A DNA stretch of 18,673 bases from assembly GCA_029747585.1 (NCBI GenBank), contig JAPEVF010000879.1, forward strand, positions 1-18,673, in the 5' to 3' direction. The notes beneath the pieces were generated by a model. It was not told the DNA's origin and did no database searches. It saw only the letters and a program-made list of their open reading frames with translations. The DNA is from Pleurotus djamor (taxonomy: Eukaryota; Basidiomycota; Agaricomycetes; Agaricales; Pleurotaceae). Position numbers and translations under genes: made by a program. Positions 1 through 9,611 of this stretch are shown here, in pieces (the first letter of the stretch is position 1; every line of letters starts with the position of its first letter).

Positions 1-2374
1 ACTAGTGGGTAATGGGTGGTGCAATGTGGGGTACCTGTATCGTATGGAGGGGGAGGTTCNGGGCGCCGACAGCGCCAAGGGTGGTCGTAGCATAGATAGG
101 TGGTCTCTCAGAGAGGCAGAAACGATATTTTTAGATCGGATCGATTAATTTTTGAGCCACATGGGATCAAGGAGAGTCATATATGCATCTAAAATTCGCG
201 AGACAAAAGGAAAAAACCCTGGGAACACAGATTTGCGGGGTCGGAGCCATGCGATTTGGACAAGTTGTGTCCAAACGACGGTGCAAAAATCGCCCAGATG
301 TGTCACAAAAAAACATTTGTGACGAGAGGGCGATTTTGAAGACACCCTGTCTTNAAAAAAATTCAGATAATAGTCGCCGGATGTTCCGCTACAGAATCAG
401 ATCACGGAAAACTAATGTGATAATACCACACCTCGTTAAGTTTATGACCGCCGCTCCATGTTTGTCAGTGTGATGTCTCAGGTCACTGAGGAGCTGAGGG
501 CGCTAGAATAGGGAAGATTCCCTCAGTGATAGACGCTGGCCAAAACCGTCACCTCAAGGACCATGACTCATACCTGGAGCGCATCTCAACTCAGGCCACT
601 ACGGTAAAACTATACATCATATACTGTACTTACAATAGGATGAGGATACATCGAACATTGTAGTCATTGACGGATGGACCAACCGCCGATTGAGTGATGT
701 ATCCACAGTCCATCACGTTTCTTCTCAAGAAAGGGGTGACAGCGTAGTCTCCGTTGCCTCCGCGAGATGTGTGATCGCAAGTTCCAATCAGCTCCATCCG
801 AATTCGACGCCGATTGGATCTCTCATGGCTGTACTCAATTTCGTTAGCGCAGATCTAGGATCAAAGATTCAGCAAACAACAAAAGAAGAGAAGAATAACA
901 TATCTTCTGTACGGTCGTAGAATCGGGAGTCATTGCGCAAATTAACCATCAGATGAGCGGCAAGTCTGCCCAAGTAGACCGAAGGTGGGGCGGCTTCGTC
1001 TGGGATCGTTCTTGTTCCTAGGAGTCCCCCTAGGCCGCTGATACCTTCCATTTGGGAGCTGGTACTATGCTGTGGCGTCCAATAACCTAATTTAATTGGG
1101 GATAGTCAGTATTTAGTGACACAGCTTCAAAGACGGAGATTCCAAGTTGTGGGATATACCGTTCTAATTCGCCTAATTGCAGCCCCTATCTTCACGGATA
1201 TGTTTTGCACATACTTATACTGGCCTGATACTGTCGAAGGTGCGCCGCAATTATCCACACAGATGGACTAACACTAGGCCCAGGACGGATGTTATGGATG
1301 GGTGAGGTGCTCTAGCAGCTTATCTGCACATAGAGTCTGGTTCCCAGGAGCAGAAGGGTAGGATGTAGGTTTCGCACCAAAGTTTTGAAAGTCTCGTTTC
1401 TGACCTTTATCGTCTGACCTTTATTCTTTTCAGCGTAACTAGGCTGTTTTACGGCCTCAAATTAGCTTTGGCATGTTCCTTCCACTTGCGCTGGGATATT
1501 CCGATGCTTCGTTCCCGCTCTGAGCCCCCAGTGCCAGTTCATTCCGTGGCACCAATTGGCCTGGTTCCGTCGGGCGCTTCGCGACTGATGTGCGTGTGAA
1601 TACGCCCAATCACCAAATCACCATCAGCCGACGACAACCACGAACCGTCTTCCAACGATTATTGTGGCCATGAAGGTTGCGTGAAGGAGGGACCTAGGAA
1701 TCACACCGTATATGGACGACTGAAGCCTGCAATCTCAATCAGACCCGGTGCCGGGTGAGCACTGAGCGCGAATCAAACATCAATTCAAGGCCAGGTCCCA
1801 GAGCACCGTCGAAGCTGAGGGACAGTAAATGAACAAAGTGTATATCACCGTCGCCGCGTCGAAAAGGAGGACTCATGTCGGGTACGTGGTATGTTTTTCT
1901 ATTTTCTATTTTTGGAAGAGGACTCGGAGCTGACGGCCGACTAATCAAAGCAACAGTAATCGAAGTATCGGAAAGAAGGAAGATCGAACAACGAACTGAA
2001 GGAAGATCGGCTTCCTGCGATGCCTATCAGAATAGATACATCAAGGCCCATCTAGGGAGAGGAGAGAGGGCAAGGAAACGGTGAGCATCGCACGACTGCG
2101 AGATTATCTATGAAAGTTCATTAGGAACAGGTGACAGCAGGTTGATGTATCCTCCTCATCTTACGGTGGGTACAGTAGTTGATGTATCCGATCACCAGAG
2201 TCTGGTGTTCAACTGTAGACATGCATTGGACTGGGTGTTGTATTAATATTACTTGGAATGGAACTGAATCTCTTCTCAACTTCTCTTTTCACGATAAATG
2301 GTCACATGATGCTCTTCTTGGCTGACGGGCTGCCAAGGAATTTTAAACATACGTTTCCTTTTCCTCCTCCGAAG
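1..2374. other. Non-coding stretch before the sirtuin gene
   Basis: I see no supportable gene here. The open frames are short, lack recognisable motifs and cannot be joined into longer frames with good splice sites. Two unresolved bases lie at 60 and 354. Small structures are present: an 8-bp hairpin around 304-324 (GTCACAAA / TTTGTGAC) and a nested hairpin at 483-529 described separately. The last part, about 2340-2374, becomes CT-rich just before the sirtuin ATG, as is common in fungal leaders. A direct repeat of GTTGATGTATCC occurs near 2141 and 2178. Confidence 0.6.
483..529. repeat. Nested hairpin with GCGCTAG and GGGAAGATTCCC
   Basis: The outer arms TCACTGAGG (483-491) and CCTCAGTGA (521-529) are perfect reverse complements. 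They enclose the palindrome GGGAA-GA-TTCCC. The inner block GCGCTAG-4 nt-GGGAAGATTCCC recurs near 16241, so it is probably part of a dispersed repeat. Confidence 0.5.
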
Positions 2375-3608
2375 ATGACGATGACTTTACCGCTTGACGA
2401 CGCAGGCGATGGCACGAAGGCACAACTATATGATCTCTCGTTGCTGGTGATGAAGAGTGAGAAAATTGTGATCTTGAGCGGCGCAGGTATCTCCTGCTCG
2501 AGTGGTATTCCAGTAAGTGTCCTATAAGCCACACTGTCACCGGCCTATGAGGATTATAAACAGGATTTTCGGTCATCAACTGGACTTTACTCCATGATCA
2601 AAAAGAAATACCCAAAAGCTGCACGTCAAGGCCGAGATCTTTTTGACGCATCACTGTTCACCGACCGATCGTCTACCGCTGCCTTTTACACATTCATATC
2701 ATCGCTTAAGCGTACCATCGATTCAGCCGACCCTTCGCCTACGCACTACTTTATAAAAGCCCTTGACAAGAAAAAGAAGCTACTTCGGTCCTATACCCAG
2801 AATATCGATGGATTGGAGGCGAAGGCTGGCCTTCCAGGCAATTTCAGAGATAGGCCTGGACCAAATGTCAGAGAAGAATCTGAGGTCCATGATGAGCGTA
2901 TTCGAAACGTTCAACTTCACGGAGACATTCATCGTCTCCGATGCACCGCCTGTTCTGCAGAGTATGCTCACACCGAAGCATATCTTGAAATTTTCACCGA
3001 CGGGCGGGCACCGGATTGCCCAGAGTGCGCACTTCGCTGTGAGGTTCCTTCACAAAGCTTCTCGGAGAAATATCAAATTATTAATTTATTTTTAAGGTGA
3101 AGAACGAGTCGCTCGCTCCGCTCGTCGCATAAATGTGGGAGTGCTGCGTCCTGCTATTGTACTTTATAATGAGCTGCATCCGTTTGGCGATGAGATTAGG
3201 CGAATCCAGCAGGCAGATATCGCATGCAAACCAGATCTGTTGATTATCATGGGCACTTCCCTCAAAGTCAGCGGTGCCAAACAGCTGGTCAGGGCTTTTT
3301 CGAGAGCTGTCCACGGCAGCAAGTCCTCAAGAACTGACTCCTCTGACATATCAAGGAAAGTTATCTTTATCAATAGAAGTCCTCCGACTGCTGAATGGGA
3401 TGAAATAATTGATTACTACGTTGCTGGAGATACGGATGCCTGGTGTGTCCGGGTTTTGGAGGACTGGGAAAGAGAAAATCCTCAAAATTGCGAGACAGTG
3501 GAAACACTGGTTCTCGGAGACAATGTTGTCGTTTCCTTTGGAGGGGCTCAAGTATCCCTGGGATGCGTTCAGAGGATCGTGAAAGGTATTTCGTCTTCCA
3601 CATTCTAA
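2375..3608 (+). CDS. Sirtuin (NAD-dependent protein deacetylase), Hst3/Hst4-like
   Basis: This is a Sir2-family enzyme, which removes acyl groups from lysine using NAD. Exons are 2375-2512, 2564-3038 and 3097-3608; introns are 51 and 58 nt, giving about 374 residues. Visible motifs in order are the NAD-binding GAGIS (36-40) continuing across intron 1 into PDFRS (46-50), TQNID (124-128), catalytic His in QLHG (H165), zinc cysteines C173, C176, C198 and C201, then RPAIVLYNE (222-230) and GTSLKV (257-262). The LRP-x-IVLYNE and GTSLKV forms resemble the Hst3/Hst4 branch, whose yeast members deacetylate H3K56 in the nucleus. The start at 2375 follows a CT-rich leader; an in-frame ATG at 2258 would add 39 residues that look like leader. 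The 3' end is uncertain: a further small intron after about 3575 could replace the last residues and extend the frame to about 3711. Confidence 0.9.
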
Positions 3609-6169
3609 GGTATTGGAAGTAAATTGATCCTCATGATCAGTTGGCGATACACCTCTACAGAAAACCCGTACCACCGGTAGCTGGGAACGAGTCTAGTAAA
3701 CACCAACCTTAACATTGCGTCGATGAGTTGTTAGGACCGGGACGGCGCCACTATGAAAAGTCAATACCTAGTAATGGACAGGGATAGATAGAATTGGCAA
3801 GAAGGAAGAACGAGAGAGAGAGAGAGGACGGAACGAGACGAATAGAAAGACAACGGGGCAGAAAATAAGTAGGATAGAACGAGAATGAGACGAGTGAATA
3901 CTACGAGTGACAAGTAGACGAGCCTAGCAAGGTGAGAGGCGAGCAAGGAAGCGGGGAACTGGTCGGCGAGTCGAGATTCGGTCGACGAGTCAGTCGGCTA
4001 GTGGATTTGACGCGGCAATCGCATCGGCTGCGGTCAGTACCAGACGGAACTGGGCTCCCTGACCGAGATATTGGACCGCCAAGGGGGTACAAACCCTTGA
4101 CGGGTTATTGAGCGATGATAGCTGCAAGAATGAGCCGAAGATGCGAGGAATCAATAATATTGACCAATATAACAAGTATAAGGTGTNAAAAAACGTCGAT
4201 GCTACTCTAAGCCGTCGGTGAGGCGCCGAACCTACCAGTACTACTCTAAGAGATCGACCGGTATAAGAAGAGAAGACGTGTAGGTGGGTCATTAACTACG
4301 GGAGGTCGAAGGGAAGTAGATGTATCATGTCATGAGTGATAGTTGAATCAGGGAGAAGGAGAAACGACTGGCGTGTTAAACGGTCTGTCATCGCAGAGGA
4401 AGGTGAAGCAGGGGCGTTGTAAGGGGAAAGGGGCTAGTAGCAGTTTCGGTGCCCCTTATTTGTGAAAGTTTCTGCATCCCATATATCGAAACTCCATATC
4501 TGCCCGTGCTATGCTCCATGCTCATAGACGTGAGCTCTGAGAGAAACCGCACACAGAAGAATAATATTTGTAGACGTGCGACGTACCCTCAAGCGAGCGA
4601 TGCTCACCCATAGCCGGAAGCGTAGAGAGCCCCTTAGATTCCCGTAACGGTACTACAGTACTCGATGCGAGGAGGGAAGGGTGAACCCGAATTGTACAAG
4701 CGGAGATTTTGACGGCAAGTGATGGTCGCTACAACCGTAGCAAAATGACTCACCCACCTCGCTTTAGTGTCCAAGAGGAGCTCGTGGTGCAGCCGAACCG
4801 TAGTGTTGGGCTAGGCTGATTGACAGGAGGTTTATACACGGGCAACCCCAGCGATGATGTCATCCGGGGCATTGACAGGTGGCTGTGCTCGATCACAATC
4901 TGATCAACACATCTTGGAAGTAAGTCGTCCATGTAGAGCCACATCTTTTTACTCGATACACTGGATGCAGGACCACATAATCGACCGCCAACTATGAAGA
5001 AAGTATAGCGAGAAACCTAGTTGAATTTTCTGATTATAATCCTTCCATACCTGACTCATTTAATCATAAATATCCACGAATTAGCGAGAATTACGCGGCC
5101 ACGCAGGCCAAGATGCGCTTCAATTTAGCCCTCATTATCAATGCTTCCCTTCCTCCCTGTGGAACGTGTATCCGTGTGCTATAATGCCGTCGACCTTCTT
5201 GATTTACGACGTATCAGGAGATTTTACAAAGGTTAAACTATGTCATGAATCATGGTGAATGATGAACATTCACGGCTATTACCGATGAAAACGGACATTT
5301 TTACATCTGAGCAAGTAGTCTCAGGTAGCACTACCCCTTTGAGCTGGCGCCAACTCGCGACTGACGTTTCTGTGCCCTGTGAGAACCTTGTTTTCGGATG
5401 CCTTTTTTGCGCACGGCCCCACTCATGCTGAATGTCGAGTAAAGCGTGAAAGTTTCATCAAGTTGCAATCAGCATCCGCACATTACAGTACTCTTCAGAC
5501 TCTTCATTTACCAGAAACATGGAGGCTTGGTGTCATGATCAGTCCAATTCGTTTCCCTTTCCCCCCCGCCATTATCTTCCAAAAGATACATCGCATTAGT
5601 TATTCTTGCCGAACTTGGACTACCGACTTCAGGCTTGCAATATCGTTCATTACCACTCTTTCTTGCCTCATCGGCGCATTAATGTGGCTATCCTCGCTCG
5701 ATAGTACGTCTCAGAACTTACATAACGCTGTACGGCTCATTTCCCGATTCATGCCTCGTCATATACTCGCCTCGCTTCAACCTCGCTCGATTGATTTACA
5801 TCTCACTTTTTATTCTATTTTCTGCGTACTCGTTCTATCAGCCTTTCTCCCTTCCGCTTCGTCCGTCAATTCCTTTTGTAGAGTAGTAGCGTACCAATTT
5901 TTCACCTCACTTTGGATGCACACCCTTTCCTCCCACTACATCGTTCAAGCTCTTCCTGCTCCTGCTCCTCCTCTCAAACCATTTTCCCATATGCTAGGGA
6001 GCGCGAGCGCGTCAATATAGGATAAAACTCCTTTGCGGTTAGGTGTATCGGGTGTAAGAAAGCTAGTAGGTATGTAGACAAGATTCTTCTCCACTTGGCA
6101 TAGGCGTAGAGGCTTATAGAGTAAATACGAGAGAGAGAAAAGGGCAACTCCCTGACAGAGTCTATAAAG
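3609..6169. other. Intergenic, GA-rich, no supported gene
   Basis: From about 3760 to 4000 the + strand is strongly purine-rich; between about 5690 and 5990 it is pyrimidine-rich. Open frames here, including one of 213 codons at 5379-6020 that begins with GTG, have the composition of such biased DNA and show no recognised motif. One unresolved base lies at 4187. A direct repeat CTACTCTAAG occurs near 4202 and 4240. I see no RNA gene. Confidence 0.5.
3812..3827. repeat. GA microsatellite
   Basis: Seven GA dinucleotides in a row followed by GG, inside a purine-rich stretch. Confidence 0.9.
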
Positions 6170-7443
6170 TTACAGGATAGCCTCGGGGCAAGGAACCGGC
6201 TTCTTGTTGTAGCGTATCTGTACCTCCTTTCTCATGAAAAACGCGTGCCCCACCCTCTCGCCCTCCGTCCAGGCTGGTACCTCATGGAAGAACAGTCGAC
6301 CAGAAAACACAATAGCGGTTCCAGGGTCGTATTGAATGCTAGCATTCATTTGGGAAAGAAATAGTTCATTCCGAGCCGTACCAGTGTTTACCAAGACGTC
6401 GAATTGGGTCAGGTCTCCTTTAGAGTCCGTGTGTCTGGCACACCAACGGTTCCCGATAACGGATATGGCAGTGAAGACGGACGACCATAGTTTACTCCAC
6501 TTTTGAGTCGCAGGGTCGCTCGACCTACGAATGGAGCGCAGATCGTTTGCTCCATGTTTATACGACTTAGGGTGTAAGATTCCGATGATGATGTTTGCAG
6601 TTTGATGCCCAACCACAGAGTCCCGCAGCCACTTCGTCAGAGCGTGTTCGTGCTCTTCATCTTGAAGGCTCGCTGACGGCTTCGGGGGCGGGCTTTTCAA
6701 CTAAATAGTCTCTGAGCGCCGAGGACGAAGAGACAGCACAAAGGACCAACCTGCTGCCCGGTGGCGAACCATGCGGGCGAAAATGTGTTGCTTCCAAGGG
6801 GAAATTGGTGATCGGGAGTCTTGATGATATATGCCGGGCCATTCCTCCAATCCCCTCCTTGACCCAAAATGGGAGATAAGGAAGATGCAGCATTAGCTAA
6901 GTTCATCTCGAAGGTGGTGAACGAATGGGAAGGTATCGATTAGTGGCTACACTCACTTGGTTATCTTCGGTATAAATTCCTGGAAGGGCCCATAGGACAG
7001 GAATACCATCCAATGAGGTTACCCTGGTTGGATGAACGATTTTTCCAAGGTGAATGGATTCAAGCAACTTGGTCCTCTTGCCTCTCTGAGCTTTTGAAAG
7101 CGCAGACATTGTCACGGGCAGCTCAACTAGGGGTGAAAGATTTTTTTTTAAAAAAAAAAAAAGCCGTAGGAAGGAGAAATCGCACCCACCTGTGTTTCGA
7201 AAGGCTTCCGAAATGACAGAAGCTATTCTAGAAAGATTGATTTTCCTCCAGATCGCGGGGACGTACCTACGACGAGGTCAAGGAATTGAATGTAGATGTT
7301 GTGTTTGTGAATTCTGGAACGCACTCTGCACCGCCAAAGAAGATGTTCTTTCGCATGCGTTGGATGATATCTTGCTCTCTATAGTACGCATGCTCGTTTC
7401 TCACGTATTCGGGCCTCCTTCGACAGTGGCGGACGGGGGGCAT
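6170..7443 (-). CDS. 2-oxoglutarate/Fe(II) dioxygenase, possibly Tet/JBP-like
   Basis: Six exons: 7443-7271, 7227-7190, 7126-6957, 6906-6751 and 6700-6170 are the five I can place as coding after the ATG; introns are 43, 63, 50 and 50 nt, all GT-AG, and the joined frame is open for about 355 residues. The C-terminal exon carries the iron and co-substrate signature: H269-x-D271 (in ARHTDSKG), H318 (in FFHEV) and R328 ten residues later (in EGERVGH), the order and spacing expected of the double-stranded beta-helix of AlkB, Tet/JBP and related oxygenases. Upstream blocks such as HPTRV-x-SLDGIPVLW, DWRNG and FSPAWFATGQQ look conserved-protein-like. Fungal Tet/JBP enzymes oxidise modified bases in DNA and are often linked to transposons; assignment to that branch rather than another nucleic-acid oxygenase is inference. 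The intron at 7127-7189 contains a T13A9 run on the coding strand. The ATG at 7443 has A at -3. A shorter start at 7109 is possible. It lies head-to-tail behind the H3-mimic gene, 328 bp away. Confidence 0.75.
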
Positions 7444-7503
7444 TGTGTAGGTGAGTTGGAACGGGGAAAACGTGACACGTGACAATTGGTTCAAATTAAA
7501 TAG
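7444..7503 (-). promoter_or_regulatory. Putative promoter of the dioxygenase gene
   Basis: Reading on the minus strand towards the ATG at 7443 there is CTATTTAA (7503-7496), a CCAAT pentamer (7489-7485) and an E-box CACGTG (7481-7476). The motifs are short and could be chance, but they are grouped within 60 bp of the start. Confidence 0.3.
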
Positions 7504-7771
7504 GGGAAGGCCAGTGGGGAGGTGTACTTACTAGAGACTCGTAGTGATTGATGAGTGGATTGCATCATCACAAACATCACCAGAGACCCTCATGGAGAAG
7601 TGGAACAAACCGGGTGTTTAAAAGCTGGTTGATGGGGTTCACGTAGGTGGGCCACCAACGAACTGAGAAACGCTAGGTCACACAAAGAACGGGGATGGGA
7701 CCACAGTGTATTGGAGGGAGAATCTAAGACCTTCTCCTAGTAGATCAGGAATAGTAAGCTAGGAATGACGT

Positions 7772-7990
7772 CTACGCAATGTAGTTCTCGTAAAACCACT
7801 GGCCCAATCGACTCTCACCACCACGGCTACGTCCAGATGGCGGAGATTGCATATGTCGATATTCGCATGGAATCGAGTTTGCTTCATTCTCCGCAGCTCC
7901 TTGACGGTACTTACAAGTAGTAAGTAGCTTCACTGGCTTTTGCTCGGCGACTGAGATGCGCAGAGTTAGCACACAACGGCATTCGGGGCA
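7772..7990 (-). other. Cut-off C-terminal coding segment of the H3-mimic gene
   Basis: Directly after the TGA at 7993-7991 the same frame stays open for 72 codons to a TAG at 7772. It begins with the zinc-ribbon-like knuckle CPEC and later has CKY and PCEY, ending with a Gly/Arg/Ser-rich stretch and GQWFYENY. This looks like the natural C-terminus of the upstream protein. A GT-AG intron covering the TGA (7996-7951, with a good CTAAC branch site) is possible, but it would shift into a frame that stops after six codons, so it does not rescue this segment. Confidence 0.6.
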
Positions 7991-9514
7991 TCAAACCGGT
8001 GGTCGAACTCCATAAGGAGCGCAATGTGCTTGGGTCCAGTAGTACAGTCGTCGTAGGATCTTGGTGTTATCATCGGGATGGCGAGCAAAGAGGACCACAT
8101 TGGTAGAGGGTCCAAGTCGGGGACTAGCTAATAAGACGTCAGGAAGAGCTAGAGGAAATGGTGCACCTTCCAGATAAAACCTGCGGGCAAAGCGACTTGA
8201 GAATTCCCGTGCCCGATCGGGTTGGAAATTCGGATCTGAGAAGGAGATGATTTCATGGAAAATCCCTCTATTTGTGTGGTTGAAATACCTGTTATAGAGA
8301 GAGAAGGCAGCAACTTACTTCTGAACGGTCGCGTCCATCCAAGCACGCGTCTGGGCATGACCCTCAGCACCTTTGCAAACAAAAAAGAAGAGTGTACTCT
8401 TTTTAACGTTCTTCATCGCCGAACACAGAGCGTCCGTGAAAACCTGTTCAAGGACCTAAAAGTCATTGTTGGGACAGAAAGGCTGCGTGTGGGATATGCT
8501 GCATACCGCTTTTGGTTCGTCGCTGGCACCTGGGCTGATGACTGCCCCGTCGTTTCCATGCAGAACGGGAGCGAACTGAATGCATCCTCCTTCAGAATCG
8601 TGAGCTACAAAAAAAGCAAGGACTCGGGTGACGGAAGGGCTGAGGAAAGAGGTGAGATATCTGAGAACAACGGGCAGAAAGACTTACTCAGAGATCGTAG
8701 CGATGGCGTCCGAAAGGGCCACCAAGTACTCCTGCACGCCATCGGTGAAATCGAACGACAGTACGACTGGCTTGAGAGTGCCTTGCTGCGGACCAAAATA
8801 CCCCGATAGCTGATGGTACGTGTCCAAGAATGGCTCAGTCATGTGCTCGCACCCTCGCAGGGTAATTAATAAGAGGACGGTGGTAGAAGTGTCCAGACGG
8901 GGGAAGAACTCGAGCATAGACTGGCGTACGTCAATGAGGACTTCCGGGACGGGACAATCAGCAACATAAAAGCCCTATCAAAAGCTGAGAAGAGCATTTG
9001 CGTGGACAGTTAAGCGCACTCACGTAGTACGGGGCTCCCCTCTGGTCAAAAGAACCTTTGACACGCTTGGTGTTCTCTATGTGACAACGAGGGCATATGA
9101 AGCGAAGGTCATCAATATCTTTCTGGGATCGAACAACCAGGCAGCCCTTCATGACACCTTCACTTTGCACGGAGTAGCAAACCCAGAGGTTACAGGAGTC
9201 GCATTGGGCGACTTGGCCCCCATTGTGACATCCGCAGCAGAGCTGTCAAGGGCTTTCAATATGGTTGTGTATGAAAAAATGTGACGGAAACGCACTGAGC
9301 CACCAGCCTGCTCGCAGTGTTCTAACGGACCAAGGAGAATCCTCGTGAGTGGCGTCAAGGCCGCCGATTTTCCCGTCTTTTGCGTCCGGAGGGTGCGTTT
9401 CTTGGGCGCAGGGACGTTCGCAACGACGGGTGACTTCAAGAAGTCTGCGAGGCGTTTGCGGGGAGCGTTTCCATCAGTGCTTTTGGAAGCGGCAGCGATT
9501 TTAGTCCGAGCCAT
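7991..9514 (-). CDS. Histone H3 tail mimic - PHD-like finger - putative caspase/CHAT-like protein
   Basis: Six exons: 9514-9296, 9242-9024, 8974-8688, 8639-8507, 8455-8319 and 8267-7991; introns are 53, 49, 48, 51 and 51 nt. The joined frame gives 423 residues before a TGA. Residues 2-23 copy the histone H3 tail: ARTK, KST, G, APRK and LA are kept. Residues 75-127 form a PHD-like zinc finger with C75/C78, C87/C90, C95, C107 and C123/C126 (CHNGG and CDSC motifs). From about 147 an alpha/beta region follows: hydrophobic strands end in FFVAHDSEGG (H255) and FFFVCKG (C313), a spacing and context like a caspase/CHAT His-Cys dyad. The start is strong: A at -3, G at +4, and Met-Ala is normally trimmed, exposing ARTK. 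I recall similar uncharacterised proteins in basidiomycetes but cannot name a family. The TGA removes a probable zinc-ribbon C-terminus. It could be a slightly decayed copy. The tail and finger are seen directly; the protease idea is inference. Confidence 0.82.
9081..9242 (-). other. PHD-like zinc finger coding segment
   Basis: Exon 2 of the H3-mimic gene encodes, from its first codons, four Cys pairs or singles arranged C-x2-C-x8-C-x2-C-x4-C-x11-C-x15-C-x2-C. The usual His of the C4HC3 PHD pattern is replaced by Cys. PHD fingers typically bind the free N-terminus of H3, with readout of K4 methylation. Confidence 0.65.
9446..9514 (-). other. Histone H3 N-terminal tail mimic (codons 1-23)
   Basis: Aligned with the H3 tail with a single one-residue insertion before K9, the positions A1, R2, T3, K4, A7, K9, S10, T11, G13, A15, P16, R17, K18, L20 and A21 are identical (15 of 21). 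Q5, T6, R8, G12, K14 and Q19 differ. There is no histone fold afterwards, so this is not an H3 gene. Confidence 0.9.
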
Positions 9515-9611
9515 GGTTGGAGATTGACTGTTGAACGTTCGAACGATTACTCGGGATCAATTCGGGATATTGAGGGCAGGAAAGTCTGCGTCCCGCGATC
9601 ACATGGTTGTT

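Noticed and set aside
5379..6020. 213-codon open frame on the + strand
   Set aside because: It starts with GTG, has no recognisable motif, and its Ser/Leu/Phe-rich composition follows the local pyrimidine bias.
7991..7993. TGA read as selenocysteine next to CPEC
   Set aside because: Most fungi lack the selenocysteine machinery and I see no supporting element; a simple nonsense change is more likely.
7951..7996. Intron removing the TGA
   Set aside because: It has GT, a CTAAC branch site and AG, but the joined frame stops after six codons and the CPEC motif would be lost; kept only as an alternative 3' end.
8255..8809. 184-codon open frame on the + strand
   Set aside because: It lies antisense to exons 3-6 of the H3-mimic gene, which are supported by a continuous spliced frame, zinc and His/Cys motifs and good splice sites.
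9296..9514. A true histone H3 gene
   Set aside because: Only the tail matches; the histone fold is absent and a zinc finger follows.
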